Shown here: in pieces, positions 53,100-62,400 of the stretch
How positions within the stretch are numbered: the first letter of the stretch is position 1
Layout: the number at the start of each line of letters is the position of its first letter
Assembly: GCF_008180615.1 (NCBI RefSeq)
Contig: NZ_VTEH01000001.1
Location: 10,027-74,026, forward strand
Length of the DNA: 64,000 nt
DNA from: Rossellomorea vietnamensis
GTDB lineage: Bacteria > Bacillota > Bacilli > Bacillales > Bacillaceae_B
Direction of reading: 5' to 3'
The notes under the pieces: generated by a model
Databases searched by the model: none
Told to the model about the DNA's origin: nothing
Seen by the model: only the letters and a program-made list of their open reading frames with translations
Position numbers and translations under genes: made by a program

Positions 53100-53345
53100 T
53101 TATTCACCTAATAGATAGGAGGATGGTTCAATATTCCAAACTAAAGCAGAAAATTTCCGCTTATTTAGGTTATATATGGTTTCTCATTAGGATAGTTTAT
53201 GTCAATTACAGAAATCCTTCTACATTGGCAGAAGGAAATAATCGGTAGACCATTTTTACCCTATTATAAAGAGGGTTAACCTAATACCAAGCTATAAGTT
53301 CCACGGGGTCCAGGATTAGCAAGCGGTTTTAAGACCATTAAAAAG
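53100..53345. repeat. R4 element, shortened copy
   Basis: Contains GCAGAAAATTTCCGCTTATTT and CAAGCTATAAGTTCCACGGGG, matching the right part of 21240-21630 and 56200-56640; the left part is missing. Confidence 0.5.
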
Positions 53346-53374
53346 AGCAGCCCGGCAAACACCGGACCGCTCTT
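53341..53374 (-). terminator. Intrinsic terminator
   Basis: AAAGAGCGGTCCGG / CCGGGCTGCTCTTT stem and T run in minus-strand reading, beyond the broken gene. Confidence 0.65.
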
Positions 53375-53414
53375 TCCTGCTATTTATAAGCAGAGTTCCA
53401 TGCTCTTAATTCCT

Positions 53415-53800
53415 CTAAACCTTTAACACTTCCGCCATTCTTTTTGCAAAGGATTCAGGCTTTTCAACTGACTGTACGTGTAAGTATTTGATGGCAGACT
53501 CTGCAAACATCCAATAATCATGAAGAGCCGATCTCGGGATATCATTCTTTCATAAAGCTAAAGTAAACCCGGGGACTTCATCAGGAAGCAATACAATTTC
53601 GCTATGATTGAGAGCTGTTCCAACATCATGAAAGGCTTCAAAATAAATTTTGTAATCTGTATCACTTTTAACTGGCCTGCCTTGCACCCTAACTTCAATA
53701 TCCCCTGGTTTTTCCTGCTTAATCAGCCCTTCCTTGGCTGCCTCTTCTGCACCTAACATTTCTACTATTGTACTGCAATCTTTTCCAGGTCTTTCACTTT
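53415..53800 (-). pseudogene. Broken gene of unknown family
   Basis: Minus frame: residues VKVKDLEKIAVQ, then after a shift EMLGAEEAAKEGLIKQEKPGDIEVRVQGRPVKSDTDYKIYFEAFHDVGTALNHSEIVLLPDEVPGFTLAL. It stops at TGA 53550-53552, and the same frame continues with KNDIPRSALHDYWMFAESAIKYLHVQSVEKPESFAKRMAEVLKV to TAG 53415-53417. The continuous coding character on both sides points to a recent stop or frameshift. No family recognised. Confidence 0.6.
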
Positions 53801-53840
53801 AACAGTCCTGTTCTTTCTTGATATGTTTCATCCATAAGAG

Positions 53841-54209
53841 TTAACGCTCAATTGAAAATTCAATAAATTCCTGAGAAATGTTATTGGCAGTATTCCGGTT
53901 GAATTTATTCAGGGCGCTTGTCAGCTCTAAGAACCATTCCTTGTCATTGGTTTCCAGCGCTATATCGATTAAAAAGTGAAGCTGTGGTTCTGTTAGCGTA
54001 CTCGTGGGCTTCATCTTTTCCATGAGACTGTCATCCATATTGAGTGTATATCCAATCAAGTCTTTGTCATCACTGTCAATCACTCTGATTTTGAACAATG
54101 GATCGATGGGATCGATGTTCTCCATATACCCTTGGATCAAAGCCCCATTCTTTGCAAAACCTCTAACCCAATCACCTACGTTCACTTTGTCTCGTTTAAT
54201 GTTAGTCAT
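53841..54209 (-). CDS. IDEAL-domain protein
   Basis: A 122-residue protein: residues 1-70 form a small beta barrel (VNVGDWVRGFAKNGALIQGYM); 75-110 hold the IDEAL motif LHFLIDIALETNDKEWFLELTSAL, a short domain seen in ComN-like and other Bacillus proteins. The role is unknown. GGCGGTG is the site before the ATG. Confidence 0.7.
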   Translation of the reverse strand: MTNIKRDKVNVGDWVRGFAKNGALIQGYMENIDPIDPLFKIRVIDSDDKDLIGYTLNMDDSLMEKMKPTSTLTEPQLHFLIDIALETNDKEWFLELTSALNKFNRNTANNISQEFIEFSIER

Positions 54210-54531
54210 TCCAATACACCGCCTTAATTATTTTGGGTCAACCAGATTCAAATGATTATTTTTTTGGTTTCGTATTTTTATTATCTTAATTGCTAATTAT
54301 CCTTTTCTGAAGGAAGTCAAACATCTTCAATAGTGATAGGGAACTCGTTTTTTAGTTAATTGCTGTTCTATAAATGTTGATAGTAAATAATATCTTAAAG
54401 AATTTTTATATTTTTTTAATAGCTGGGAGATAGTTTTGGAGCAAGTTCAATTTACTTTCAGCCATTTTTAATAACAGCGTTAATGCTCAGTGGAAAAGAA
54501 AATTTCAAGGAGATAATAGAAAGGTGATAAA

Positions 54532-54560
54532 TAAAAAAACTTCCCTATAAAGGAAGTTCT
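54532..54560 (-). terminator. Intrinsic terminator
   Basis: AACTTCC / GGAAGTT stem with TTTTTTT on the minus strand, after the 56-residue gene. Confidence 0.65.
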
Positions 54561-54635
54561 TAAAAGCAAACTACTAAGTTCTGATGCACGATATCGTGGG
54601 AAATACACTCGGAGTTGGTGCCTTCTGTCTTGTTA

Positions 54636-54806
54636 TTACTCCTCAACAATCAGTGCAATCGAAAACACGGCAGAAGTGAGAAACCCAATGCAAAAAGCAT
54701 AGCCCGTCAAAGGACTTTCATCAAAAAAGAGAGTTATTAGCGCACAAAGGCTCATAATTATTGAACATACTATGATTACCTTGGATTTTATTTTCTCTTG
54801 TTTCAT
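54636..54806 (-). CDS. Small two-helix membrane protein (56 residues)
   Basis: A 56-residue protein beginning MKQEKIKSKVIIVCSIIMS with two hydrophobic helices and a short acidic EE end. AAAGGAGATAAGT precedes the ATG and a terminator follows. Lies 36 bases after the solitary dnaN, so it may be its operon partner. No family recognised. Confidence 0.6.
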   Translation of the reverse strand: MKQEKIKSKVIIVCSIIMSLCALITLFFDESPLTGYAFCIGFLTSAVFSIALIVEE

Positions 54807-54842
54807 ACTTATCTCCTTTAATTTCTTTATCTAAAGGTATTG

Positions 54843-55970
54843 TTATGACGAAGCTCTCACAGGGGACACCAAATGAATCGTGTTTTTTTTATTGTATGGC
54901 TTAATGATAATCGGCCTAAGGCTTCCCCCGAAACTTAGTGTTACCAGGTCGTCCTGAATCGATTTTAGCGCCTCTGCGAGGAATTTCCCATCAAAAGATA
55001 TCTTAAAATTCCTATCTCCTTCTACTTCAACTGTATCCAGCTTCTCATTGATTTGACCTATTTCAGATGTACTTGAAGTCAATCGGATCTTTTCGTCCAT
55101 ATTTAACGCTAGAGTCACATTATTATGTTTCCATTGAGATGCAAGCAGATTAGCCCTTTCTATTCCTTCGAGAAATCTAAGTCTCGGAACAACCACCTCA
55201 GTTACGGCCTCTTCAGGAATAATCCTGCTGATATCAGGGTAGTTTCCTGTTATCAGGCGAGAGTGGAGAGACAAGCCCTCTGATTGAAAGGTCATCATGC
55301 TTTCAGTGGAGAAAATTCGTATAAAGTCGTGTTTATCAATGACATGAACAAGTTCCGTCAAAGCTTTAATGGGCAGGATAAATGAGCCAGTCAAGTTGGT
55401 TTTCAAAGAAGCCTTTCTCATAGCCAGCCTTTGTGAATTAGTAGCTATCATGGTCAATTCGCCTTCTCCAAATACCCAATTTACACCAGTCAACACCGCA
55501 CGTGTCTCCGATTTAGCAGCAGCAAATTGTGTTTCCTTTATCATTTCAATCAGCAGACTGCCCTTGACTTTTATTCCATCTCCAGAAGGTACATCTGCAG
55601 CGGCGGGGTAGTCCTCTTCATTCAAACCGCTTAATGTTGTTTCTATGTCACCGCATTTAATGAAAATCTGCTTATTGTATTTTCTGATTGTGATCAGGCT
55701 GTTAACCGGCATCTTCTTGATAAGCTCATGAAAGTACTTTGCTGGAACAACAAGTGAACCCTGTTCTACCATTTTTTCTTGAGGGCTGTCTTTCAAGTCT
55801 ATGGTTTTTATAATGCTGATGTCCGAATCTCCTCCCGTAACAATCAGCCTATCTTTAACTCCTTCTAATTTGAAACCGGACATGACTGGAACCGATGGGT
55901 TTCCAGAAACCACCCGGCTGACAATGTTTAAAGCTTTTTTTAGTGTCTCACTATGTATAACGAATTCCAT
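54843..55970 (-). CDS. dnaN: DNA polymerase III beta sliding clamp, second copy
   Basis: A 375-residue protein of full length for DnaN, with three beta-clamp domains: MEFVIHSETLKKALNIVSRVV, PVMSGFKLEG, LSGLNEEDYPA, ATNSQRLAMRKA, LITGNYPDISRIIPE, and a C-terminus ending HLVSPVRASS in place of the usual PVR/PIR end. It forms a dimeric ring that holds polymerase III on DNA. It is not next to dnaA/recF, so it is a paralogue. AAGGGAG before the ATG. Confidence 0.9.
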   Translation of the reverse strand: MEFVIHSETLKKALNIVSRVVSGNPSVPVMSGFKLEGVKDRLIVTGGDSDISIIKTIDLKDSPQEKMVEQGSLVVPAKYFHELIKKMPVNSLITIRKYNKQIFIKCGDIETTLSGLNEEDYPAAADVPSGDGIKVKGSLLIEMIKETQFAAAKSETRAVLTGVNWVFGEGELTMIATNSQRLAMRKASLKTNLTGSFILPIKALTELVHVIDKHDFIRIFSTESMMTFQSEGLSLHSRLITGNYPDISRIIPEEAVTEVVVPRLRFLEGIERANLLASQWKHNNVTLALNMDEKIRLTSSTSEIGQINEKLDTVEVEGDRNFKISFDGKFLAEALKSIQDDLVTLSFGGSLRPIIIKPYNKKNTIHLVSPVRASS

Positions 55971-56199
55971 GATAATCTCCCTTTTATAAATACTCTCTCT
56001 ATGATAACATATTAAAAATTCTGAAATTCAGATTCTATATAATTATTGGGTTTTCTTTGTTCATTCTATTTGCAAATTTGATTCTCAAGAAAAATTCTTT
56101 TCCGTTGTTATTTGTAACTTCTAGTACTCCACTTAGTTCAGATTACTTAGCCCATCTTATTAAAACAAAACCCCCAGTTTAAACTGGTAGTTTGCTCTG

Positions 56200-56640
56200 C
56201 TTCAGGAAGCCTTCCTGACCAGCCTCTGCCTAAAAGGCACTATGAATAATCTTCTCTGTCTATTTTATTCCGGCTGTAAAAACGTGGAGAAATAAGCGGA
56301 GAAATTCCGCTTATTTAAGTCATAGCACGAAAAAACAGCTAGAATAAGCGGAGAATTTCCGCTTATTTGTGTAAAAGATGAGAAAATGATTCGTTTCGCT
56401 GTGCTTAAGCGGAAAAATTCCGCTTATATACCCCAAATCACATGCAAATCTGATGTTTAACCGGAAAAACTCCGCTTATTTTAGCTTTATTAATACCCAT
56501 CGCAAGAATACCTGCCCCTCCTACTGGAATAGCATGAAGTGAAAGGGAACCGGCGGCTTATTCTATAGTAAGAGGGTACTTTATACCACGCTATAAGTTC
56601 TCTGGAATCCCCGGCTGCCTAGGGGTTTTCAAGACTATTA
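56200..56640. repeat. R4 element, second full copy
   Basis: Matches 21240-21630 over about 380 bp, with extra AATAAGCGGAGAATTTCCG-type palindromes. Ends at the terminator of the flotillin gene. Confidence 0.7.
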
Positions 56641-56644
56641 TAAA

Positions 56645-56673
56645 GAGCGCATCCATAATACAGGATGCGCCCT
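56645..56673 (-). terminator. Intrinsic terminator
   Basis: GGCGCATCCTG / ATGGATGCGC stem and CTCTTTA on the minus strand after flotillin. Confidence 0.75.
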
Positions 56674-56679
56674 TTATGA

Positions 56680-58188
56680 TTATTTCTCCTCTCTTTCCTC
56701 TGTTGCTGACTCTGGCTCTCTTTCATGAGGGGTATCTTCAGGCGCTGATGCAAGGGCAGTTCCGCCGCCTGAATATTGCTGTGAATGGTTCGTGTTCGAT
56801 CTATTGGCATAGGACTTGAGCAATTCACCGACATCAATACCTGTCATTTCTTTTAACGGTTCCTGCATATCAACCATCGTTTTTGTAATACTTTTACCGA
56901 ATGAGGGGATTCCATTTCCATTTCCAGAATCAATGATCTTAACAGAATCTATGTTATTCAGCGGCTGTGCAATCTTCTCAGCAAACAACGGCAGCATTTC
57001 GATGAGTTTCTCGGTAATAATGACATCTCCGTGCTTTTCCATCGCTTCAGCCAGCAATTTTCTGGATTCTGCTTCAGCTTTACCGCGTTCACGGATGACA
57101 TCTGCTTCTGCAGAACCTTCTTCTCTGCGGATTTTAGCTTTGGCTTCCCCGTCAATTTCTGATCTGCGCGCATCCGCTTCTGCTTTTCTGGTAGTTTCAT
57201 AGTATTCTGCATCAGCCTTGGTCTTACGCAGCTTGCTTTCTTCCTCTTCCAGCTTGACAGCACGTTCGCGTTCGAGGAATTTCAGCGTTAATTCCTCTTC
57301 TTTAATCTCTTTCGCCAGCTTTGCTTTCTCTAGTTCATAGGACTGTTCAGATTTCGCACGTGCTCTTTCTGTTTCTTCCTTGAACGCTGCGTCCTTTATA
57401 TCTTTTTCTTTTTTACTCTCAGCAATGGTTATCTGCCGCTTATATTCCTCTTCTTTTGTCTGCTGGTCGGTTTGCGCTCTGTGGATTCTTGTTTCGCGGT
57501 CGTTCTCAGCTTCTGCAATTTCAGCCAGTTTCCGGACTTCCGCTATCCTCGGGCGCCCCAGGTTTTCTAAGTATCCATTCTCTTCATCAGCATCCCTTAA
57601 GTCTGTCAATCCAAGAGAAGTGATTTTGAAACCCATCAAATCCAATTGTTTCTGGGCGATTTCCGCCACATCTGCATTAAATTTTTCTCGATCGCTGTTG
57701 ATATCCTCCACAGTCATCTTCGAAAGGATTGCCCGCAGGTTACTTCCCAATACTTCAATGATTTCAGATTCAATTTCTTCTTGGTCTTTTCCCAGGAATT
57801 GCTCTGCATAATTAGCTATGCCATTCAGTGAATCCGCTACCTTAACCATTGCCACTGCATCAGCAACGATTGGCACCCCTCCATTGGTATAAACCCTCGG
57901 CGTAGCCAGCTTCAACTGAAAAGATGTCAGGTTTACCGGAGTGGATGTCTGGAACCTTCTTAAACGGTAACCCCCTCCACGGATAATCTTCATGGATCGT
58001 CCTTCATCGTCTGTAAAAATATTCGTTTCTTTTTCCGGATCACCCAATCTTGGACCTGTAATGATTAAAGCTTGATTGGACTTCGCGGTGCGATAACGGA
58101 ACCTCACCCAAAAAAAGTATGCAACCCCTGCTATCGCTGCAACAACCAGCACAGGTATCAAAATCATAAGTACACCAAATAACTCCAT
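56680..58188 (-). CDS. Flotillin family protein (FloT/YuaG-like)
   Basis: A 502-residue protein: one N-terminal membrane helix (8-28), a SPFH/PHB domain to about 180 (GGGYRLRRFQTSTPVNLTSFQL, GVPIVADAVAMVKVAD), then a long Glu/Ala/Lys-rich coiled coil (190-390) typical of flotillins, and a flexible C-terminus. It organises membrane microdomains and keeps envelope fluidity. In B. subtilis floT pairs with the NfeD-type yuaF, which is absent here. AGGGAGGG is the site before the ATG. Confidence 0.9.
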   Translation of the reverse strand: MELFGVLMILIPVLVVAAIAGVAYFFWVRFRYRTAKSNQALIITGPRLGDPEKETNIFTDDEGRSMKIIRGGGYRLRRFQTSTPVNLTSFQLKLATPRVYTNGGVPIVADAVAMVKVADSLNGIANYAEQFLGKDQEEIESEIIEVLGSNLRAILSKMTVEDINSDREKFNADVAEIAQKQLDLMGFKITSLGLTDLRDADEENGYLENLGRPRIAEVRKLAEIAEAENDRETRIHRAQTDQQTKEEEYKRQITIAESKKEKDIKDAAFKEETERARAKSEQSYELEKAKLAKEIKEEELTLKFLERERAVKLEEEESKLRKTKADAEYYETTRKAEADARRSEIDGEAKAKIRREEGSAEADVIRERGKAEAESRKLLAEAMEKHGDVIITEKLIEMLPLFAEKIAQPLNNIDSVKIIDSGNGNGIPSFGKSITKTMVDMQEPLKEMTGIDVGELLKSYANRSNTNHSQQYSGGGTALASAPEDTPHEREPESATEEREEK

Positions 58189-58565
58189 TTTTATAGCCCT
58201 CCCTATGTATTTCCCCTCTTTTGCTTATCCGCTTGAGGGTATAGTATGTATACGAGAGAGAATACTTGAAAGTTTCATATTTTACAAAAAAATTAAAAAT
58301 TTCGAAACAATGCTTTTACTATCAATATCTTGTCTCATTTTAATAAGTCTTTTTCTTTATTAAGACAAATTCCGAATTGTAATTCTATTCTACACGTGCC
58401 ATTAAAGTTTCAGTTAAGCAAAGGGAACCTTAAAGCATAATCTTATATAGAAAAAACCGCGTAATTTTACTGCTGGTTCATGCAGCCTCCCAGCCCCCTG
58501 TATCATTTAAAACCATAGGAAGGACCGCTTTTTCATTTTCTTTTTATCTAATAGGAACCCACAGT
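58189..58565. other. Gene-free stretch
   Basis: About 380 bases, A/T-rich, with no repeat, RNA or coding frame that I can support. It contains the promoter of the flotillin gene at its left end. Confidence 0.4.
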
Positions 58566-58591
58566 AAAAAGCCGCCTTAAACAAGACGGCT
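58566..58591 (-). terminator. Intrinsic terminator
   Basis: AGCCGTCTTG / CAAGACGGCT-type imperfect stem with TTTTTA on the minus strand. Confidence 0.65.
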
Positions 58592-58603
58592 GGTATACTT
58601 GCT

Positions 58604-59569
58604 TTAATTTTCCTTGCTTTCTTCCCATTTCGAATGCTTATCATCTTCATCAAATTGAATAATTACATCTGTGACCCCATTTTCTCTTAATATCCTATCT
58701 TGCAGGCGGTCTTTAATATCATCGGCCTCTGCCACAGTGATGGAGGAATCTACTTCCACAATTAGTTCAACATGATATTCATCTCCCTCTTTCAGGACTG
58801 CAATTTCCTGGACATCCTTAACTCCCGGATCACTAAAAGCAAGATCACCAATCACACTTTTCAGAGATAAATCTGCTTCTCCCAGTACCCCTGCAGCATT
58901 GTCCAAAAATGTCTTTCCGACTACGATGAACATCATTAAGCCGATAATGATAGAAGCAATCCCTTCTGCCTGATGATACGGCGTGAAATGAGAAATGATG
59001 ATGGCAGCAAGGGCCAGCACCCCTCCTCCTGTTGCAACTGCATCCTCTAAGAATACAAGCTTTGTTGCCGCTTTAGCCTTATTGACGTTTGCAACGCTTT
59101 TAGTAATGATATCAAAGCCGTTCGCCTCGATTCCGACCTCATGGAGGGTCTCTTTCATTGCTTTAAACAATACAAAGGCTTCAAGTATGACAGCAAGTGA
59201 TAAAACAACGATACTTATTATGAAGCCTTTGGACTCTTGGGGATGAAGTATATGATGATACCCCTCGATAATTGTCTCATACGCCATAATACCCACGATC
59301 AGCACCGCTGCCAGCAATACAAGGTTAACCAATCTTCCGAACCCGTTTGGAAAGCGGGGAGTTGGTGACTTTTTGCTTAATGCGGAACCAATAAAGACAA
59401 AAAACTGGTTGGCTGAATCTCCTATACTGTGAAGCGTTTCAGCAAACATGGCAACATTGCCTGTAAGAGTATAAGCCACCCCTTTTGCAACTGAAATTAC
59501 AGCATTAATAATCGTCGCTAGAAGAGCAGACCTATTCCCCTGCTTCAGTAAATTCCAAAGTTCCCCCAT
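58604..59569 (-). CDS. Cation diffusion facilitator (CDF) transporter
   Basis: A 321-residue protein with six membrane helices: AETLHSIGDSANQ (the HxxxD metal site), GFGRLVNLVLLAAVLIVG, and the second-site HY-ILHP region; cytoplasmic C-terminal domain from about 220 (VDSSITVAEADDIKDRLQ). CDF proteins export Zn2+, Co2+, Mn2+ or Fe2+ against H+. Metal not assignable from sequence. Start at 59569, because AAGGAGGT abuts the ATG at 59575. Confidence 0.9.
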   Translation of the reverse strand: MGELWNLLKQGNRSALLATIINAVISVAKGVAYTLTGNVAMFAETLHSIGDSANQFFVFIGSALSKKSPTPRFPNGFGRLVNLVLLAAVLIVGIMAYETIIEGYHHILHPQESKGFIISIVVLSLAVILEAFVLFKAMKETLHEVGIEANGFDIITKSVANVNKAKAATKLVFLEDAVATGGGVLALAAIIISHFTPYHQAEGIASIIIGLMMFIVVGKTFLDNAAGVLGEADLSLKSVIGDLAFSDPGVKDVQEIAVLKEGDEYHVELIVEVDSSITVAEADDIKDRLQDRILRENGVTDVIIQFDEDDKHSKWEESKEN

Positions 59570-59714
59570 ACCCATACCTCCTTTTGAACTTTTTTCCGAT
59601 ATCAGGATTAGTAAAACATGAAGGACATTACGAAAATATCTAAGTTATATCCATTTTCAGCCTGTCTCCGGGATTACTTCAGGGCTTCAACTGTCACCTT
59701 CTTTTTTAAATTAG

Positions 59715-59866
59715 ACGGTTTTCGCTTATATTGTTGCTGAAGATACTTCCTCTATACGGAAAGCAGCTCATTTCTTATTGCAACACTATATATTTCCTGT
59801 AAATAATGGCATAATCTTACGAAATTCATCTCAAATAGCAACAATGCTTACGGTAAGAGACTGATA
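59715..59866. repeat. R2 (MITE-like) element
   Basis: Left ACGGTTTTCGCTTATATTGTTGC, right ATAGCAACAATGCTTACGGTAAGAG, partly inverted. Confidence 0.55.
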
Positions 59867-59977
59867 AAAACTTTCATACCCCTTATTTTATATTCATTAA
59901 CTTATCGTTCCTCCCTTTTTCTCCTTGCATTTGCAGTATTCAAATATGCCCGCTTCTCACAAGGTAAAATCCTATAT

Positions 59978-60006
59978 AAAAAAGCCAGCAGGTATGCCTG
60001 CTGGCT
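59978..60006 (-). terminator. Intrinsic terminator
   Basis: AGCCAGCAGG / CCTGCTGGCT stem and TTTTTT on the minus strand after the cold-shock gene. Confidence 0.8.
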
Positions 60007-60032
60007 CGAAAGACTTTCACTAAGTTTTCTAA

Positions 60033-60233
60033 TTATGCTTTATTTACGTTTGCAGCTTGAGGTCCGCGTTGACCTTGCTCGATGTCAAATGTTACTGCTT
60101 GACCTTCGTCAAGAGATTTGAAACCTTCGCCTTGAATAGCTGAGAAATGTACGAATACGTCTTCTCCACCTTCAACTTCGATGAATCCGAAACCTTTTTC
60201 TGCGTTGAACCATTTTACTGTACCTTTTTCCAT
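60033..60233 (-). CDS. Cold-shock protein (Csp family)
   Basis: A 66-residue CSD protein. [38 protein letters not shown] contains both RNA-binding motifs (KGFGFIEV and DVFVHF). It acts as an RNA chaperone; closest to CspC/CspB of B. subtilis. AGGAGG precedes the ATG. Confidence 0.95.
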   Translation of the reverse strand: MEKGTVKWFNAEKGFGFIEVEGGEDVFVHFSAIQGEGFKSLDEGQAVTFDIEQGQRGPQAANVNKA

Positions 60234-60411
60234 GTTTGTTGCCTCCTAGTGCGTTTCACACATTATTAATACTATCCTTGCTCTCAGGGTATTCAGAATT
60301 AAAGATTTCATTCTCTTTCTTTCTTACATACCGAACAAAAATAATTCCTTATTATCATAACAGGTTAGCGGAAGATATGAAAGGAAAACACCACTTTCTT
60401 TCGAAAAAAAA

Positions 60412-61170
60412 TTAATTTATCTTCTCTATGACATATTTCAGGCCGGCATGAGCATTCCTAAAAATGGGCAGTTCTCCTGATAAATCTCCTGCAGCTAAAG
60501 CAAATTCCGGGGTAATACCGGCTATTACACATTGTGAACCTATGAGGCTCAGACAATCACAAAGCTTTTGTATATGAAATTTAATATTCATATCCAGTTC
60601 ATATATTCCGCTTAAGTCTACCAGCACATATTCAATTTTTTTGAGCGCACATTCATGCAAGACAGAAGCAATCATGCTTTCCGCTCGATCATTATCAAAA
60701 TGTCCGATCAGCGGTAAAGCAATTGTCTTTTCCCAGACTTGAATTATCGGCACTGACAGCGATTTGATCAGTTTCTCCCTTTCTTCTTCCTCTATAGCTT
60801 GTGTCGTTACATCCATAAGCATAACGACATAACCATCAATATAAGCTTTCTCGTTTTTGATAGGGGTCACGACAATATCAGCTGCAAATTTATCCCGAAT
60901 CGAAATTCGAGCCCTGTGTATTTCTGTAAGCTCATCCATAACCTCTTTTTGGCGGGAAGGCGTATGGTGAAATGCGCTCATATTCAGTCCAATCATATCT
61001 TCTGCAGAATTCAAACCAAACAATGGGGCAAGTTCAGTCATCAATCCTGCGGCATAATTATTCATCCAGCAAACGGTATAGTCCAGATCCGCAATTATAA
61101 TGTTTTCTCCTATACTATTTAATGCATTTAGCAGAGAAATTTTCTCAGGCAGTATTCCTATCGGCTTCAT
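60412..61170 (-). CDS. PAS-STAS protein, RsbR-like without phosphorylatable residue
   Basis: A 252-residue protein: PAS domain at 12-125 (LNSIGENIIIADLDYTVCWMNNYA, VVMLMDVTTQ), STAS at 138-250 (LSVPIIQVWEKTIALPLIGHFDNDRAE, YVLVDLSGIYELDMNIK, GITPEFALAAGDLSG). The residue at the RsbR phospho-Thr position is Met194. PAS-STAS proteins sense light or redox in other Bacillus (YtvA). AAGGGTG is the site before the ATG. Confidence 0.82.
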   Translation of the reverse strand: MKPIGILPEKISLLNALNSIGENIIIADLDYTVCWMNNYAAGLMTELAPLFGLNSAEDMIGLNMSAFHHTPSRQKEVMDELTEIHRARISIRDKFAADIVVTPIKNEKAYIDGYVVMLMDVTTQAIEEEEREKLIKSLSVPIIQVWEKTIALPLIGHFDNDRAESMIASVLHECALKKIEYVLVDLSGIYELDMNIKFHIQKLCDCLSLIGSQCVIAGITPEFALAAGDLSGELPIFRNAHAGLKYVIEKIN

Positions 61171-61276
61171 CCTAATTCACCCTTACTTACAGAATATCTT
61201 TATTATACTACAATCCGGGAAAGGTGAACGCCTAATAGATTGATCACCAGCACAAGCACAGTGCTCTTTAACAAAG

Positions 61277-61449
61277 TTTGGTTTCGTTTATATTGTTGCT
61301 TTTGGAAAAATTCCATGAGCCGAATTTTTATAAGGGTACTATAAGTTTTCTCTCTCTAAACGAGGAGCAGTTCAATGGTTTACCAGATTAAAGCAGTTAT
61401 CTTTTGAAGTGAATTTTAAAACAGCAGAAAAGTTTACAAAAAGAGCCTT
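61277..61449. repeat. R2 (MITE-like) element at the 3' end of lysE
   Basis: Left TTTGGTTTCGTTTATATTGTTGC, right CAGCAGAAAAGTTTACAAAAAGAGCC. Its right end overlaps the stop codon of the LysE gene. Confidence 0.6.
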
Positions 61450-62080
61450 AACCGAACAAGGCCTTTATGCCCTGAAAACCAAAGTAACTGCCGAAACACA
61501 GCAAGGACAGGCCTGATAGAACCGATATAATAATTAAGATATTGGAATTAAAATACTTTTTTAAAGAGGTAGTGAGCAGCGCAACAAATATATCCCAGAT
61601 AGTCAGCCCAAGAAAAATCATACTGCTGTAAATCAAAAGATCTCCTGTCCCATTCTCGGATGCCGTTTTCGCCAGGATAGATCCATATATACCAAGCCAG
61701 AAAAGGATTGAGAGCGGACTCGATATGGACATTAGAAAGCCAATAAAAAAACACTTGGTCAGCGAGTCTCTTTTCCTGACACTTTCTATAGAGAATGACT
61801 TCATGCTGGTCATACTTTCTATACCGGAGTAAATCAGTACAAATCCACCAAATAACCAAAGAAATATTTGAACAGCAGGAATATCGAGAAAGCGGACCAT
61901 CCCCACATACACCAGCAGCATGAATACTGCATCAGCTATCATGGAGCCTGCACCCACTATCCACGCATGCCAGAATCCATTCTTAATTCCTTTATCCAGT
62001 CGTGCTGAATTCACTGGGCCTATCGGGGCCGCTAAGGTCAAGCCTAATAATACATAACTGAAAAGAATACTGATGCTCAA
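61448..62080 (-). CDS. LysE-family amino-acid exporter, second copy
   Basis: A 210-residue, six-helix protein. GLTLAAPIGPVNSARLDKGIKNGFWHAWIVGAGS is nearly the same as in the copy at 18992, as is LDIPAVQIFLWLFGGFVLIYSGIESM. TTG start at 62080 with GGTGGAGAGG upstream. The two genes are paralogues at different loci. Substrate unknown. Confidence 0.88.
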   Translation of the reverse strand: MSISILFSYVLLGLTLAAPIGPVNSARLDKGIKNGFWHAWIVGAGSMIADAVFMLLVYVGMVRFLDIPAVQIFLWLFGGFVLIYSGIESMTSMKSFSIESVRKRDSLTKCFFIGFLMSISSPLSILFWLGIYGSILAKTASENGTGDLLIYSSMIFLGLTIWDIFVALLTTSLKKYFNSNILIIISVLSGLSLLCFGSYFGFQGIKALFG

Positions 62081-62257
62081 GGAACCTCTCCACCTTTTTA
62101 AGACAGCTTGTACAGTTTATGTCTTCTGGTAGAGAAATAGAATAATTTATAGTACTTTACTGCATTTACTTCAGGGTTGCCGCTGGCTGAAAACAGCAAG
62201 TTATATAGAATCTAAATTGAAGGATGGACCCAATTTAATAACTTATATTATTCCTGT

Positions 62258-62301
62258 ATGCTAAAACACCTTTTGCTTATTACAAAAGGTGTTTTAGCAT
62301 A
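62258..62301. terminator. Intrinsic terminator
   Basis: ATGCTAAAACACCTTTTG / CAAAAGGTGTTTTAGCAT perfect 18-bp stem between two minus-strand genes. Confidence 0.8.
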
Positions 62302-62400
62302 ATATGGGTTTCTTCCCTGTTCTATATTCTCTTTTCTTTTGAGATTAGGAGATCCGATTCCGATGAATCTAACTCCAATAGCTCTTACAGGGGATATCAC

